DNA of 64,000 nucleotides from Candidatus Methylomirabilota bacterium (GTDB lineage Bacteria; Methylomirabilota; Methylomirabilia; Methylomirabilales; Methylomirabilaceae). A program made the position numbers and the translations under genes. Under the pieces are notes generated by a model. That model ran no database searches. It had not been told where the DNA came from and worked only from the letters and a program-made list of their open reading frames with translations. This document shows, piece by piece, positions 34,901-41,739 of the stretch; the stretch's first letter is position 1, and each line of letters begins with the position of its first letter. The stretch is taken from contig JAGWQH010000028.1 in the NCBI GenBank assembly GCA_028870115.1, positions 1-64,000 on the forward strand, written 5' to 3'.

Positions 34901-35269
34901 CAGGCCGCTGCTGAACAGTTGGAGGAAATGCCTTCCAGTAGCGTCACGCAGCTCGCTCTCTTCCCGGAGTTGGCGGCCGGTACCCCCACGAAGATGAAGG
35001 GGCGTGGCAAGGGAGGTAAGAGGGTCAGCCTTGATGTCTCCGACGAGGCGCTCAAGACAGACCGCGAGGCCACGATCCTCGACCGCGTCCACGCGGCGAT
35101 GCTGTTGCAGGCTGGCGGCCGCACGAACGCCCTGCGCGCGCTCCTCAAGGCCGAGCAGGAGCGCGGCCCAGACTTCCTGCGGCTGGCGAACGCCTTCTCT
35201 GCGCTCTATCCGAATGGGAGCGAAGAGAAGCGGCTTCTTGATGCGATGCTCTTGGCGGTCCCGAGATGA
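31958..35269 (+). CDS. DUF1156-type DNA methylase with inserted GIY-YIG nuclease domain
   Basis: A 1103-residue adenine-specific-type DNA methyltransferase. The N-terminal DUF1156 region (FPIAEVSRHAAREKSIRHGH, LWWARRPLASSRAVL) is followed by the cofactor motif VDPFAGGGSIPLEALRLG and, much later, the catalytic TDPPYYDAVPYADL. CESPNCGAEIP looks like a zinc knuckle. Between ELADFYP and QPIAYLWARTVRCE, which are normally adjacent, about 90 residues are inserted, carrying a GIY-YIG nuclease domain (about residues 232-310). The ATG at 31958 overlaps the preceding stop. A second palindrome adds LPAPGSGRQ near residue 130. The C-terminal third is helical, with a charged acidic linker (about 890-930). 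Confidence 0.88.
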   Translation: MIPKDCKRLAEVDFPIAEVSRHAAREKSIRHGHPSTLHLWWARRPLASSRAVLLALLWPDPCDPLCPEAFKEQARELLPQVQGKVGPTDEDLRKALLKFIADFANWDLAANRNYLEVSRALVKAAHLPAPGSGRQAAYEPPLVVDPFAGGGSIPLEALRLGCEAFASDLNPVACLILKVMLEDIPRHGPKLAQELRRVGAEIKQQAEKELADFYPCLPAGRRRTPPAPEPGKFYAYVLKCSDGSFYKGHTDNLERRFKEHEGGMVDWTSTRLPVALWYFEALTSRDAAIARENYFKSGSGREWLERKFQEIEEQPIAYLWARTVRCESPNCGAEIPLVRSFWLCKKAKRRRALKHRVVRRAGEAPSVEFEVFEPKAEQDVSPGTVFKARATCISCSSVLAPARVQAQLTAQQAGASVLFDPTGARVGGARLLAIVQRSTSTDEREYRGPIAQDYLALWRASLAIGAVEPTGLAIRLNPARPSPNARGVTAPTRYGATTFRDLFSPRQRLSLGTLARLIKQLSGSDVAEVLQDCLFLALGRCADQSSAHIAWIPGIEAVGHTFPRQAIQMVWDFVESVPIASESANYLAAVEWIAKVVDAMAVAVKTPGSVNQADAGSLPLPTESAGMVFTDPPYYDAVPYADLSDFFIGWLSSSPSMRRFSSLNGGDGSAPKEQECVWNTAHSVNGHPKTSDFFEAKARECLAEARRVVGAHAIACVVFAHKTTEGWEALLSGMINGGWMIRASWPIVTERSVRTNAQNTASLGTSVHLVCRPRADDAVVGDWADVLRELPNRVGDWMERLQGEGVRGADLVFACIGPALEIFSRYTKVETADGREVTLAEYLEKVWEVVGRSALAQVLGTAEAKARNGAAGAVEEDARLTALFLWTLQSTDQGKSEKEKGKSEDVIEEVAEDIEDDEEGGEPEGKAKGYTLVFDVVRRFAQPLGIDLPKWEGRIIETKKGVVRLFSIAERGRILFGDDGVQAAAEQLEEMPSSSVTQLALFPELAAGTPTKMKGRGKGGKRVSLDVSDEALKTDREATILDRVHAAMLLQAGGRTNALRALLKAEQERGPDFLRLANAFSALYPNGSEEKRLLDAMLLAVPR
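32335..32363. repeat. In-frame palindromic hairpin, copy 2 (methylase)
   Basis: Arms CCTGCCTG (32335-32342) and CAGGCAGG (32356-32363) flank an inner CCGG/CCGG stem. It encodes the LPAPGSGRQ loop in the methylase just before the cofactor motif. Confidence 0.7.
32601..32620. repeat. In-frame perfect 20-bp palindrome, copy 3, at the GIY-YIG junction
   Basis: CCTGCCTGCCGGCAGGCAGG is identical to its reverse complement. It lies exactly where the methylase sequence departs from the usual FYP-to-IAYLWARTV order, i.e. at the left border of the GIY-YIG insert. Confidence 0.85.
32621..32895 (+). other. GIY-YIG endonuclease domain inserted in frame in the methylase
   Basis: The insert reads FYAYVLKCSDGSFYKGHTDN, then LERRFKEHEGG, RLPVALWYFEAL and ARENYFKSGSGREWLERK. 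This is a complete small GIY-YIG domain of the YhbQ/UvrC-N type: YVL stands for GIY, YKG for YIG, with the catalytic-region Arg (ERR) and Glu (RENYFK). Free-standing proteins of this family are about 80-100 residues, so the entire domain has been placed inside the methylase without breaking the frame. Confidence 0.85.
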
Positions 35270-35273
35270 AACG

Positions 35274-35549
35274 ATGGCTGAGCCGATCGTTAATTACATC
35301 GTAACGCCGCATGCTGCCTTCGAGATGGAGCGTCGAGGCGTCGCTGATGAGATTTTGCGGCGGGTGTTGGGCGAACCCGAGCAACGGTTGCCGGTTCGTC
35401 CTGGGCGCGAAGTGCTACAATCCAGGGCTGTGCTGGCCGGTAAGACGTATTTGATCCGCATCTTCGTGGACGTGGATTGCAGCCCGGCTGAGGTGGTAAC
35501 GGTCTACCGGACGAGTAGGATCAGCAAATACTGGAGGAACGAGCCATGA
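35274..35549 (+). CDS. DUF4258 family protein (putative toxin-like)
   Basis: A 91-residue protein with IVTPHAAFEMERRGVADEIL, QRLPVRPGREVLQSR and YLIRIFVDVD...VVTVYRTSRISKYW, the pattern of DUF4258, a RelE/BrnT-like small fold in which the N-terminal His-Ala-x-x-x-M/R segment is conserved. It is often encoded next to a DUF2283 gene, as here, where its stop overlaps the next ATG (ATGA). This looks like a toxin-antitoxin-type or regulatory pair, but the activity is not established for the family as far as I know. The ATG at 35274 lies five bases after the methylase stop. Confidence 0.75.
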   Translation: MAEPIVNYIVTPHAAFEMERRGVADEILRRVLGEPEQRLPVRPGREVLQSRAVLAGKTYLIRIFVDVDCSPAEVVTVYRTSRISKYWRNEP

Positions 35550-35746
35550 AAGTCACCTATGACCAGAGGACGGACACACTGAGCGTCATCCTAAAGGAGA
35601 ACGTACTGGTTGCCGAGAGCGACGAGGACAAACCGGGTGTGATCCTGGACTACGACGAGCAGGGAAATCTTGTCTCTCTCGAGGTCCTCGATGCTTCGAA
35701 GCGGGTTACGGAGGCGCGGAAGATAGAATTTCAGACTACGGCATGA
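35546..35746 (+). CDS. DUF2283 family protein, partner of the DUF4258 gene
   Basis: A 66-residue protein beginning KVTYDQRTDTLSVILKE and continuing PGVILDYDEQGNLVSLEVLD, which is the standard DUF2283 sequence pattern. Its start overlaps the DUF4258 stop and its stop overlaps the next gene, so it is tightly locked into the operon. It probably neutralises or accompanies the DUF4258 protein. Confidence 0.82.
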   Translation: MKVTYDQRTDTLSVILKENVLVAESDEDKPGVILDYDEQGNLVSLEVLDASKRVTEARKIEFQTTA

Positions 35747-36693
35747 AGCAGGCAATCTGGCAATTGGCCGGTGGCCAATCCACCCGGCCGTATGCGGATG
35801 TCTTCTTGAAGTACGGCGTCGGCCTGATCGGCCCGGGGGACGCCGGAGCATGGGCGCCCGAGCGCGACGACGATGAGTTCGAGGGCGGCTTCGTGCGGCG
35901 CTTTGCGAGCGAGATAAAAGCCGGGGACGCGTTCCTACTGCGCACCGGCCTCGCCACGATCGCTGCTGTTGGCCTCGTGGCGGGCGAGTACCTCTATGTG
36001 AATGCCTTCGATGATGTAAACGGCTGGGACCTGCAGCATGCCAGGCGCGTCCGCTGGTGCCGTCTTCCCGAGGAGCACGCCTTCGGAAGCGCTGTGTTCG
36101 GCGCCAACCCGCCGCGCTGCTCGCGGGTGTGGAACGAGGAGATCGTGGACTTTGCGGAACGGTTCCTCAAGTCCCCACCGACACACTGGCAGACGGCGCC
36201 TCTTCCGGAGCTGCCCGCCGAGGAGCCGCCGTTCGATGAAGTACCAGTCACTCTACAGGGGATAGTCGCCCAGGCGGCCGATCTCGTACCGCTGCTTCAG
36301 GACGGCCAAGCCTTCGGCGAGCACCCGAGCGAGGACGAGTTGATCGCGCACTTCGTCGTACCGTTCTTGCGTGCGCTCGGCTGGCCGCCGGAGCAGATCG
36401 CCATTCAGTGGCATCGCATCGACGTGGCGGTGTTCCGGGCGCTGCCGCGAACGCCGGAGAACTGTCACCTCGTGATCGAGGCGAAGCGCTTGGGCGCGGG
36501 CGTCGAAGGCGCACTTGAACAGGCCAAAGGGTACGTGGAGGCGCTCGGCGTGCGCCGCGACGTGATCGTGACTGACGGCATTCGCTATCGGCTGTACGAT
36601 GGAGAGCGTAACTTCGAGCCCGTGGCCTACGCAAACCTTGTGCGGCTGAAGCAACGGGCAATCGAGTTATTTACACGCATGCAGAGACCGTAG
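35743..36693 (+). CDS. PD-(D/E)xK nuclease with HSDR-type C-terminal domain and possible PUA/EVE-like N-terminus
   Basis: A 316-residue protein. The C-terminal half resembles the N-terminal nuclease of type I restriction R subunits: EDELIAHFVVPFLRALGW, then RIDVAVF with the catalytic Asp and LVIEAKRLG with the E-x-K pair (about residue 245), then EQAKGYVEALG. The N-terminal 110 residues (QSTRPYADVFLKYGVGLIGP, AGDAFLLRTG, VVAGEYLYVN) have the look of a PUA/EVE-type domain that could read modified bases; this part is uncertain. Its ATG overlaps the DUF2283 stop, and the DUF499 gene follows after ten bases. It is the likely DNA-cutting component of the locus. Confidence 0.75.
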   Translation: MKQAIWQLAGGQSTRPYADVFLKYGVGLIGPGDAGAWAPERDDDEFEGGFVRRFASEIKAGDAFLLRTGLATIAAVGLVAGEYLYVNAFDDVNGWDLQHARRVRWCRLPEEHAFGSAVFGANPPRCSRVWNEEIVDFAERFLKSPPTHWQTAPLPELPAEEPPFDEVPVTLQGIVAQAADLVPLLQDGQAFGEHPSEDELIAHFVVPFLRALGWPPEQIAIQWHRIDVAVFRALPRTPENCHLVIEAKRLGAGVEGALEQAKGYVEALGVRRDVIVTDGIRYRLYDGERNFEPVAYANLVRLKQRAIELFTRMQRP

Positions 36694-36703
36694 GAGGATC
36701 GGA

Positions 36704-39499
36704 ATGGAGCCGTGGTACAAGGTCGCCACACCGCGCAAGGAAGTCCGTGAAGGTCGCTCGTTCAACCCGGACGAGTTCGCCATTGCCCTCGAGCAGGTCG
36801 TGGCCGGGACCGCGCCGGAGGACTACCGCGACCCGGCCCAGTTTTTCGCCCGCACCTGCTTCACGCGGGCGCTGCGTGAGCACGCCGGGATGGTCCTGCG
36901 CCGACTCTCGGGCAAGACCGAGAACACTGCGCCGGTGCTCACGCTCATCACGCAGTTCGGCGGGGGCAAGACGCATACGCTGACGGCGGTCTATCACCTC
37001 GCCAAGAGCGGGGACAAGGCAGCCGGGTTCAGCGGCGTCTCCGACTTACTGAGGGAGGCTGGGCTCTCTTCGGTTCCGGAGGCGCGTGTCGCCGTCTTCG
37101 TGGGCAACGCCTGGGATCCGCGGCCGGGCCGCGAGACGCCATGGATCGACATTGCCAGGCAGCTCGCGGGCGATAAGGGCGTCGAGGCGCTCGGCCAGGC
37201 GGCACTGACTACACCGCCCGGGACTGAGGCGATTGCGCGAGTCTTCCAGGCCGCCGCGGCGCCGGTGCTCCTACTCTTTGATGAGGTGCTCAACTTCATG
37301 AACCGCCATCGCGGGAGCGCCGAGTCGTTCCACGCCTTCATTCAGAACCTGACCGTTGCGACGACAGGCACGACTCACGGCGCTGCGATGATCAGCCTGC
37401 CGCGCAGTCAGGTCGAGATGACCGAGTGGGACCAGGAGTGGCAAGAGCGGATCTCGAAGGTCGTGCGGCGCGTCGCCAAGGATTTGATCGCCAACGACGA
37501 GACCGAGATCAGCGAGGTCGTCCGGCGGCGGCTCTTCCAAGATCTGGGCAGCGAGAAGATCCGGAAAAACGTCGCCAAGGCCTTCGGCGATTGGTGCTTC
37601 GAGCGACGGGCGCAGCTCCCACCTGAATGGACGGCGGTCGACACGGCCGCGACCGAGGCCAAGGCGCGGGAGTTCCTGCGACATCGCTTTGAGACTTGCT
37701 ACCCGTTCCATCCGGCGACGCTGTCGGTGTTCCAGCGCAAGTGGCAGGCGCTGCCGCAGTACCAGCAGACGCGCGGTACTCTGGCGATGCTGGCCCAGTG
37801 GATTTCGATCGCCGCGCAGGACGCCTACTGCAAGGCGCGCACCGAGCCGCTCATCACGCTCGGCTCGGCACCGCTCGCCGAGCCGGGATTCCGAAGTGTG
37901 GTGCTGGGTCAACTGGGCGAGTCGCGTCTCGTTGCCGCCATCGATGCAGACATCGCCGGCGAGCAGGCGCACACAAAAGTGCTTGACGCCGACACCAAGG
38001 GACCATTTCGGGACATTCACCGCCGCGTCGGTACCGCTATTCTCTTTGAGTCGTCGGGCGGGCAGTCCGACAAGGTCGCGCATCTACCCGAGCTGCGCTT
38101 CGCCCTCGGCGAGCCCGAATTGGACACAACGTCAATCGACAACGCCGCGTTGGCACTCGAGGATCGCTCCTACTTCATCCGCAAGGCGGGCTCGGACGGT
38201 TTCCGGATCGGCTACCTGCCCACGATGAAAAAGGTGGTGAGCGACCGGCGTGCGTCACTGGACGAAGAGACAGAGGTCAAGCCTGCTATGCGGAAGCTTG
38301 TCGATGACGAGTTCCGGCGAGGGGCGAGTATTCTCGTTGTGCCATTCCCTGGCGAAGGAGCGGAAATCCCGGACACGCCCAGGCTGAGCCTTGTGGTTGC
38401 CGATCCCGAGGTGGAGTGGTCTGGCGGTGGGTCGCTGCGTGCGCAGATTGCCGAATGGACACGTCAGCGCGGCAAGTCGCCACGGCTCTACCCGGGCGCC
38501 CTCGTCTGGTGCCTCAAGAAGCCCGGCCGCGATCTGCGGGAGAAGATCGAGTTGTGGCTCGCATGGAAGCGGGTGGCACGGGAAGTCACCGACGGAACGC
38601 TCGGCGGCGACTTCGACAAGATCAATCGGGCAGAGCTCCAGTCGAAGGTCAAGGACGCAGAGGAGGCCGCCAAAGACGGCGTCTGGGGCGACTACCGCTT
38701 CGCCGTCGTCGCGGACGGGCAGGAGACAGACGGTCTCAAGGTCATCGACCTGGGCGCGGGGCACTCTTCCAGCGGCAAGACGCAGTGTGGCCGAGTCATC
38801 GAGGCGCTCAAGTCCGAGGCGCTGCTGAACGAGTCCGTCGGCGCCAGCTACATTGAGCGCAATTGGCCCCCGGCGCTCAAGGAGTCAGGGGTGTGGCCGC
38901 TTGCAAGCCTGCGGCAGAGCTTCCTCAACGGCTCGCTCACGCGCCTCGTCGATCCCGACGCAATCCTGCGCGGCAGGATCGTCGAGTTCGTCAGCCGCGG
39001 CGAGTTCGGGCTCGCGTCGGGGCAGGGAGCCAACCTGCCTGCCGCGTCGGGCGCGGCGCAGGCAGGCGGCACCTACGAGCGGGTATGGTTCCATGAGCTT
39101 GTGGCGCCGGACGAGGTCGCCTTCGAGGCTGGTATGTTCCTACTGAGAAAGGTCGTGGCGGAGGCGCTGAAGTCGGGTGCGTCACCAAAGCTCACGCCGG
39201 AGCCCAAGCCCCAACCCAGCCCAGAGGATATTGTATCCCCTGAGCCACTCGACGCGCATAGGCCCGAGTCAGTACCGGACATCCAGGTGAAGACTATCCG
39301 TCTTGTGGGCACCATTCCTCCCGAAGTCTGGAACCGCCTCGGGACAAAAATCCTGCCGAGGCTTCGGTCTGGTGCCGACCTCAAGGTTGGCGTGGAGTTC
39401 TCGGCCACGGTCAACGCGACCAGCGCCGGCAGCTTGGCATCGGAGCTACGGCAGATCCTGCAAGAACTCGGACTGGCCGATCTGGTGCGAATCGAATAG
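36704..39499 (+). CDS. DUF499-type AAA ATPase of the defence locus
   Basis: A 931-residue ATPase. FGGGKTHTLTAVYHLAK gives Walker A (85-92), and VLLLFDEVLNFMNRH gives Walker B (about 188-200). FNPDEFAIALEQVVAG and RDPAQFFARTCFTRAL in front of the P-loop are typical of DUF499 proteins, which occur with DUF1156 methylases and large helicases. The long C-terminal half is of unknown structure and ends in a small beta-rich domain after a Pro-rich linker (about 827-850). It carries an in-frame hairpin repeat at 39034. It ends the defence operon; dcd follows after 143 bases. Confidence 0.85.
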   Translation: MEPWYKVATPRKEVREGRSFNPDEFAIALEQVVAGTAPEDYRDPAQFFARTCFTRALREHAGMVLRRLSGKTENTAPVLTLITQFGGGKTHTLTAVYHLAKSGDKAAGFSGVSDLLREAGLSSVPEARVAVFVGNAWDPRPGRETPWIDIARQLAGDKGVEALGQAALTTPPGTEAIARVFQAAAAPVLLLFDEVLNFMNRHRGSAESFHAFIQNLTVATTGTTHGAAMISLPRSQVEMTEWDQEWQERISKVVRRVAKDLIANDETEISEVVRRRLFQDLGSEKIRKNVAKAFGDWCFERRAQLPPEWTAVDTAATEAKAREFLRHRFETCYPFHPATLSVFQRKWQALPQYQQTRGTLAMLAQWISIAAQDAYCKARTEPLITLGSAPLAEPGFRSVVLGQLGESRLVAAIDADIAGEQAHTKVLDADTKGPFRDIHRRVGTAILFESSGGQSDKVAHLPELRFALGEPELDTTSIDNAALALEDRSYFIRKAGSDGFRIGYLPTMKKVVSDRRASLDEETEVKPAMRKLVDDEFRRGASILVVPFPGEGAEIPDTPRLSLVVADPEVEWSGGGSLRAQIAEWTRQRGKSPRLYPGALVWCLKKPGRDLREKIELWLAWKRVAREVTDGTLGGDFDKINRAELQSKVKDAEEAAKDGVWGDYRFAVVADGQETDGLKVIDLGAGHSSSGKTQCGRVIEALKSEALLNESVGASYIERNWPPALKESGVWPLASLRQSFLNGSLTRLVDPDAILRGRIVEFVSRGEFGLASGQGANLPAASGAAQAGGTYERVWFHELVAPDEVAFEAGMFLLRKVVAEALKSGASPKLTPEPKPQPSPEDIVSPEPLDAHRPESVPDIQVKTIRLVGTIPPEVWNRLGTKILPRLRSGADLKVGVEFSATVNATSAGSLASELRQILQELGLADLVRIE
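39034..39066. repeat. In-frame palindromic hairpin, copy 4 (DUF499 gene)
   Basis: Arms CCTGCCTGC (39034-39042) and GCAGGCAGG (39058-39066) flank a GC-rich loop. It encodes an NLPAASGAAQAGG loop in the ATPase. Confidence 0.7.
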
Positions 39500-39642
39500 A
39501 AGCGGCTCAACAAGTTTAATAGCTTTTCTCTTGTCAGGCTGCAGGCTATTGCGATATATCTGCTTGACCCTTCAATTCATCCGGGGTCATAAGTACGTGA
39601 TCCGCAAAAATAGAGACGTGGTGTTTCGCGGGAGGATGTCAT

Positions 39643-40197
39643 ATGTCCATCAAATCAGACAAGTGGATTAAGCGGATGGCGGTGGAGCATCAGATGATTG
39701 CCCCGTTCGAGGAGCGGCAGATTCGGGATGGGGTCATCTCTTACGGTTTGTCTTCATATGGATACGATATCCGGGTCGCAGACGAGTTCAAGATCTTTAC
39801 CAATGTCAATACGACCATCGTGGACCCAAAGTGCTTCGACGAGCGGTCGTTCGTCGACTTCAAGGGCGATGTCTGCATTGTCCCGCCCAACTCATTCGCC
39901 TTGGCCAGAACCATCGAGTATTTCAGGATTCCTCGTAACGTCTTGACCGTCTGTCTCGGGAAAAGCTCATACGCACGCTGCGGAATCATTTTAAATGTCA
40001 CCCCGTTCGAGCCGGAGTGGGAGGGGTTTGCCACCCTCGAGATCAGTAACACCACACCACTCCCCGCCAAGATCTATGCCAACGAAGGGATCGCTCAGGT
40101 GATTTTTTTTGAGAGCGATGAGCCATGCCTCGTGTCATACGGCGATAAGAAAGGGAAATATCAGGCCCAGCACGATATTACGCTGCCAAGAATTTAA
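39643..40197 (+). CDS. dcd: dCTP deaminase
   Basis: A 184-residue enzyme, the usual length, converting dCTP to dUTP for thymidylate synthesis. [40 protein letters not shown], the nucleotide-binding [23 protein letters not shown] with the catalytic Glu region, and [20 protein letters not shown] are all conserved. GGAGG lies eight bases before the ATG. It borders the defence island. Some bacterial dCTP deaminases act in phage defence by depleting dCTP, but this sequence looks like the ordinary housekeeping form. Confidence 0.92.
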   Translation: MSIKSDKWIKRMAVEHQMIAPFEERQIRDGVISYGLSSYGYDIRVADEFKIFTNVNTTIVDPKCFDERSFVDFKGDVCIVPPNSFALARTIEYFRIPRNVLTVCLGKSSYARCGIILNVTPFEPEWEGFATLEISNTTPLPAKIYANEGIAQVIFFESDEPCLVSYGDKKGKYQAQHDITLPRI

Positions 40198-40288
40198 GCG
40201 CCGTTTCGCGTTCCCCTTCGCTACAGTAACTGCTGAAGTCGCACTGACAACAGCCAACGTATGTAATCTTTTTAGCCTCAGCTCAAAT

Positions 40289-40306
40289 AAAAAATAATTA
40301 TTTTTT
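40289..40306. repeat. Perfect 18-bp A/T palindrome downstream of dcd
   Basis: Six A, TAATTA, six T: identical to its reverse complement, followed by another T. It could help terminate dcd transcripts or form an AT-rich element upstream of the promoter at 40320. Confidence 0.6.
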
Positions 40307-40319
40307 TGTACGATTTCTG

Positions 40320-40361
40320 TTGACATGGAAGGAACAGTCGTTGTAAAAATATCAACAACGA
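40320..40361 (+). promoter_or_regulatory. Promoter with overlapping inverted repeat upstream of the HTH-nucleotidyltransferase/HEPN pair
   Basis: TTGACA (40320-40325) and TAAAAA (40344-40349) are 18 bases apart. A 7-base inverted repeat TCGTTGT (40338-40344) / ACAACGA (40355-40361) straddles the -10 region, ten bases between arms. The first gene product has an HTH domain, so autoregulation through this site is likely. Confidence 0.6.
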
Positions 40362-40373
40362 TGAGGTGGGCTG

Positions 40374-40943
40374 TTGTTAATTCGGTTGTTTTCGTCAGAA
40401 GTACGTGTAAGTCTTCTCACCCTTTTTTTTACTAGGTTGGATAAGCGCTTTTATGTGAGAGAGTTGGCGCGACACCTTGGGCGGGATATCTCTGGGATTA
40501 AGCGAGAGTTGGACAACTTGGAAAGGGCTGGTTTGTTGGCTAGTGAAAAGGTTGGAAATCTTCGGTACTACCGGGTCAATAAAGCGTCGCCCCTATACAC
40601 TGAGATCAGGGGAATTATCGCGAAGACCACTGGCATCTATGCGAGCCTCCGAGAAGGGCTCAGAAGGATCAAAGGAATCCAGAGGGCCATGGTATATGGG
40701 GCAGACCAGCGGGAGGGCGAGGAGGGCCTCGGTCCTGTGCGATTAATGGTGATCGGTCAAGTCGATTTGAATGAGCTTAATGAGGCAATAAGAGTGCTGG
40801 AGAGCCGCTTGAATCGTGAGATTAACTACCTTGTGTTTGATGAGGCCGAATATCAGCGGAGAAAGACAGAGGATGACCCGTTTCTGGCTGAAGTTCTGAA
40901 AGGTCGAAAGTCAATCCTGATCGGAACGGACGATGGCCTATGA
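40374..40943 (+). CDS. HTH protein fused to a nucleotidyltransferase-like domain (MNT-type antitoxin)
   Basis: A 189-residue protein with an N-terminal winged helix (FYVRELARHLGRDISGIKREL, then LERAGLLASEKVGNLRYYRV) and a C-terminal half shaped like minimal nucleotidyltransferases (KGIQRAMVYGADQREGE, VRLMVIGQVDLNELNEAI, LNREINYLVFDEAEYQRR). The canonical GSxxxG and D-x-D are degenerate (YGADQREG), so transferase activity is doubtful. The start is a TTG preceded by GAGGTGGG. It overlaps the HEPN gene by 11 bases. HTH-nucleotidyltransferase plus HEPN is a known toxin-antitoxin layout, with this partner as regulator or antitoxin. Confidence 0.8.
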   Translation: MLIRLFSSEVRVSLLTLFFTRLDKRFYVRELARHLGRDISGIKRELDNLERAGLLASEKVGNLRYYRVNKASPLYTEIRGIIAKTTGIYASLREGLRRIKGIQRAMVYGADQREGEEGLGPVRLMVIGQVDLNELNEAIRVLESRLNREINYLVFDEAEYQRRKTEDDPFLAEVLKGRKSILIGTDDGL

Positions 40944-41382
40944 GGAACTTCGAGAACGGGGGCTGGTTGAGGAAATTAGGCCCGACTTCCGCCAGGTCTC
41001 GATGCTGCTCGTGCGGGCGTCGAAAGATTTAGCGACCGCTGGAGCAAATATAAATATTGATAAGGAGTGGGCATATATCATTGCCTATCAGGCGATGCTG
41101 AGAGCGGCGAAGGCGTTGGTGATGGCTGAAGGGTGGCGAGCAAAGGGTCGTGATCAGGCGAGAACATTCGTCATATTAATTGGAGAGATATTGGGTGAAG
41201 AAGGACGAGCGCTCGTCAACGGTTTCGATCGCATGCGTCGTAAGCGACAGGACCTTATGGAGGAACCGCAGACGCCGATTCCTCGATACGAGGTTGAGGG
41301 AGCGCTTAAAGATTCGCAGGTCTTAATTGAGAGGCTGGTGGAGCTTGCGCGTCAGAAAAATCCACAGTTAGCGTTCTTGTAG
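40933..41382 (+). CDS. HEPN-domain protein with degenerate RNase motif
   Basis: A 149-residue helical protein: VSMLLVRASKDLATAGANIN, WAYIIAYQAMLRAAKALVMAEG, GRDQARTFVILIGEILGEEG and RMRRKRQDLMEE. The last segment is where HEPN ribonucleases carry R-x4-6-H; here it reads RKRQDLM, so His is replaced by Gln, and GRDQARTF also lacks the His often present. It may be an inactive or non-RNase variant. It is translationally coupled to the upstream HTH-nucleotidyltransferase gene. Confidence 0.8.
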   Translation: MAYEELRERGLVEEIRPDFRQVSMLLVRASKDLATAGANINIDKEWAYIIAYQAMLRAAKALVMAEGWRAKGRDQARTFVILIGEILGEEGRALVNGFDRMRRKRQDLMEEPQTPIPRYEVEGALKDSQVLIERLVELARQKNPQLAFL

Positions 41383-41430
41383 CGAGACCGACCAGAAAAC
41401 CGGTGGCGTAGAAAGGGGGTGAGGGACTGT

Positions 41431-41502
41431 ATGGCAGCGAAGAAGCCAGCACCAAAGAAGGCGGCGCCGAAAACGGGAAAAAAGGGCGGGAAAGGTTGTT
41501 AG
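41431..41502 (+). CDS. Micro-ORF: Lys/Ala/Pro-rich basic peptide, 23 residues
   Basis: A short frame starting MAAKKPAPKKAAPKTGKK and ending GGKGC, preceded by AAAGGGGGTGAGG. The composition is like histone H1-type or AlgP-type tails. A close relative lies 52 bases downstream (41555-41605). The repetition of both peptide and ribosome site argues that they are translated. Confidence 0.6.
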   Translation: MAAKKPAPKKAAPKTGKKGGKGC

Positions 41503-41554
41503 CCTCGATCGGCCGTGTCAGAGGCCTTAATGAGGAAAGGAGGTGAGAACCTCA

Positions 41555-41605
41555 ATGGCAGCGAAGAAAAAGGCAGCACCAAAGAAGGCGACGAAGAAGA
41601 AGTAG
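41555..41605 (+). CDS. Micro-ORF: Lys/Ala-rich basic peptide, 16 residues
   Basis: Encodes MAAKKKAAPKKATKKK behind a strong AAAGGAGGTGAG site. Nine of 16 residues are Lys or Pro-Lys context, and it starts with the same MAAKK as the peptide at 41431. Possible nucleic-acid-binding peptide; function unknown. Confidence 0.6.
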   Translation: MAAKKKAAPKKATKKK

Positions 41606-41739
41606 GAACATTGTTAGGCCTTGGTGACCGAATCGACCCCGAGAAGCCGGAGATGAAGCGGCTCTATGTGAACGGCTTCGGGTTAATCATCGGGGAAGAG
41701 TTGGTCGGTTGCCTTATCGGTGGGAAAATACCACCCGCT

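Noticed and set aside
28250-39066. A degenerate CRISPR array from the recurring CCTGCCTG hairpins.
   Set aside because: The copies are kilobases apart, lie within genes in frame and have no regular spacers.
25627-39499. A DISARM or BREX system.
   Set aside because: No DUF1998 helicase pair or phospholipase-like DISARM gene and no PglZ-type BREX gene were seen; the set fits a helicase-methylase-DUF499 type better.
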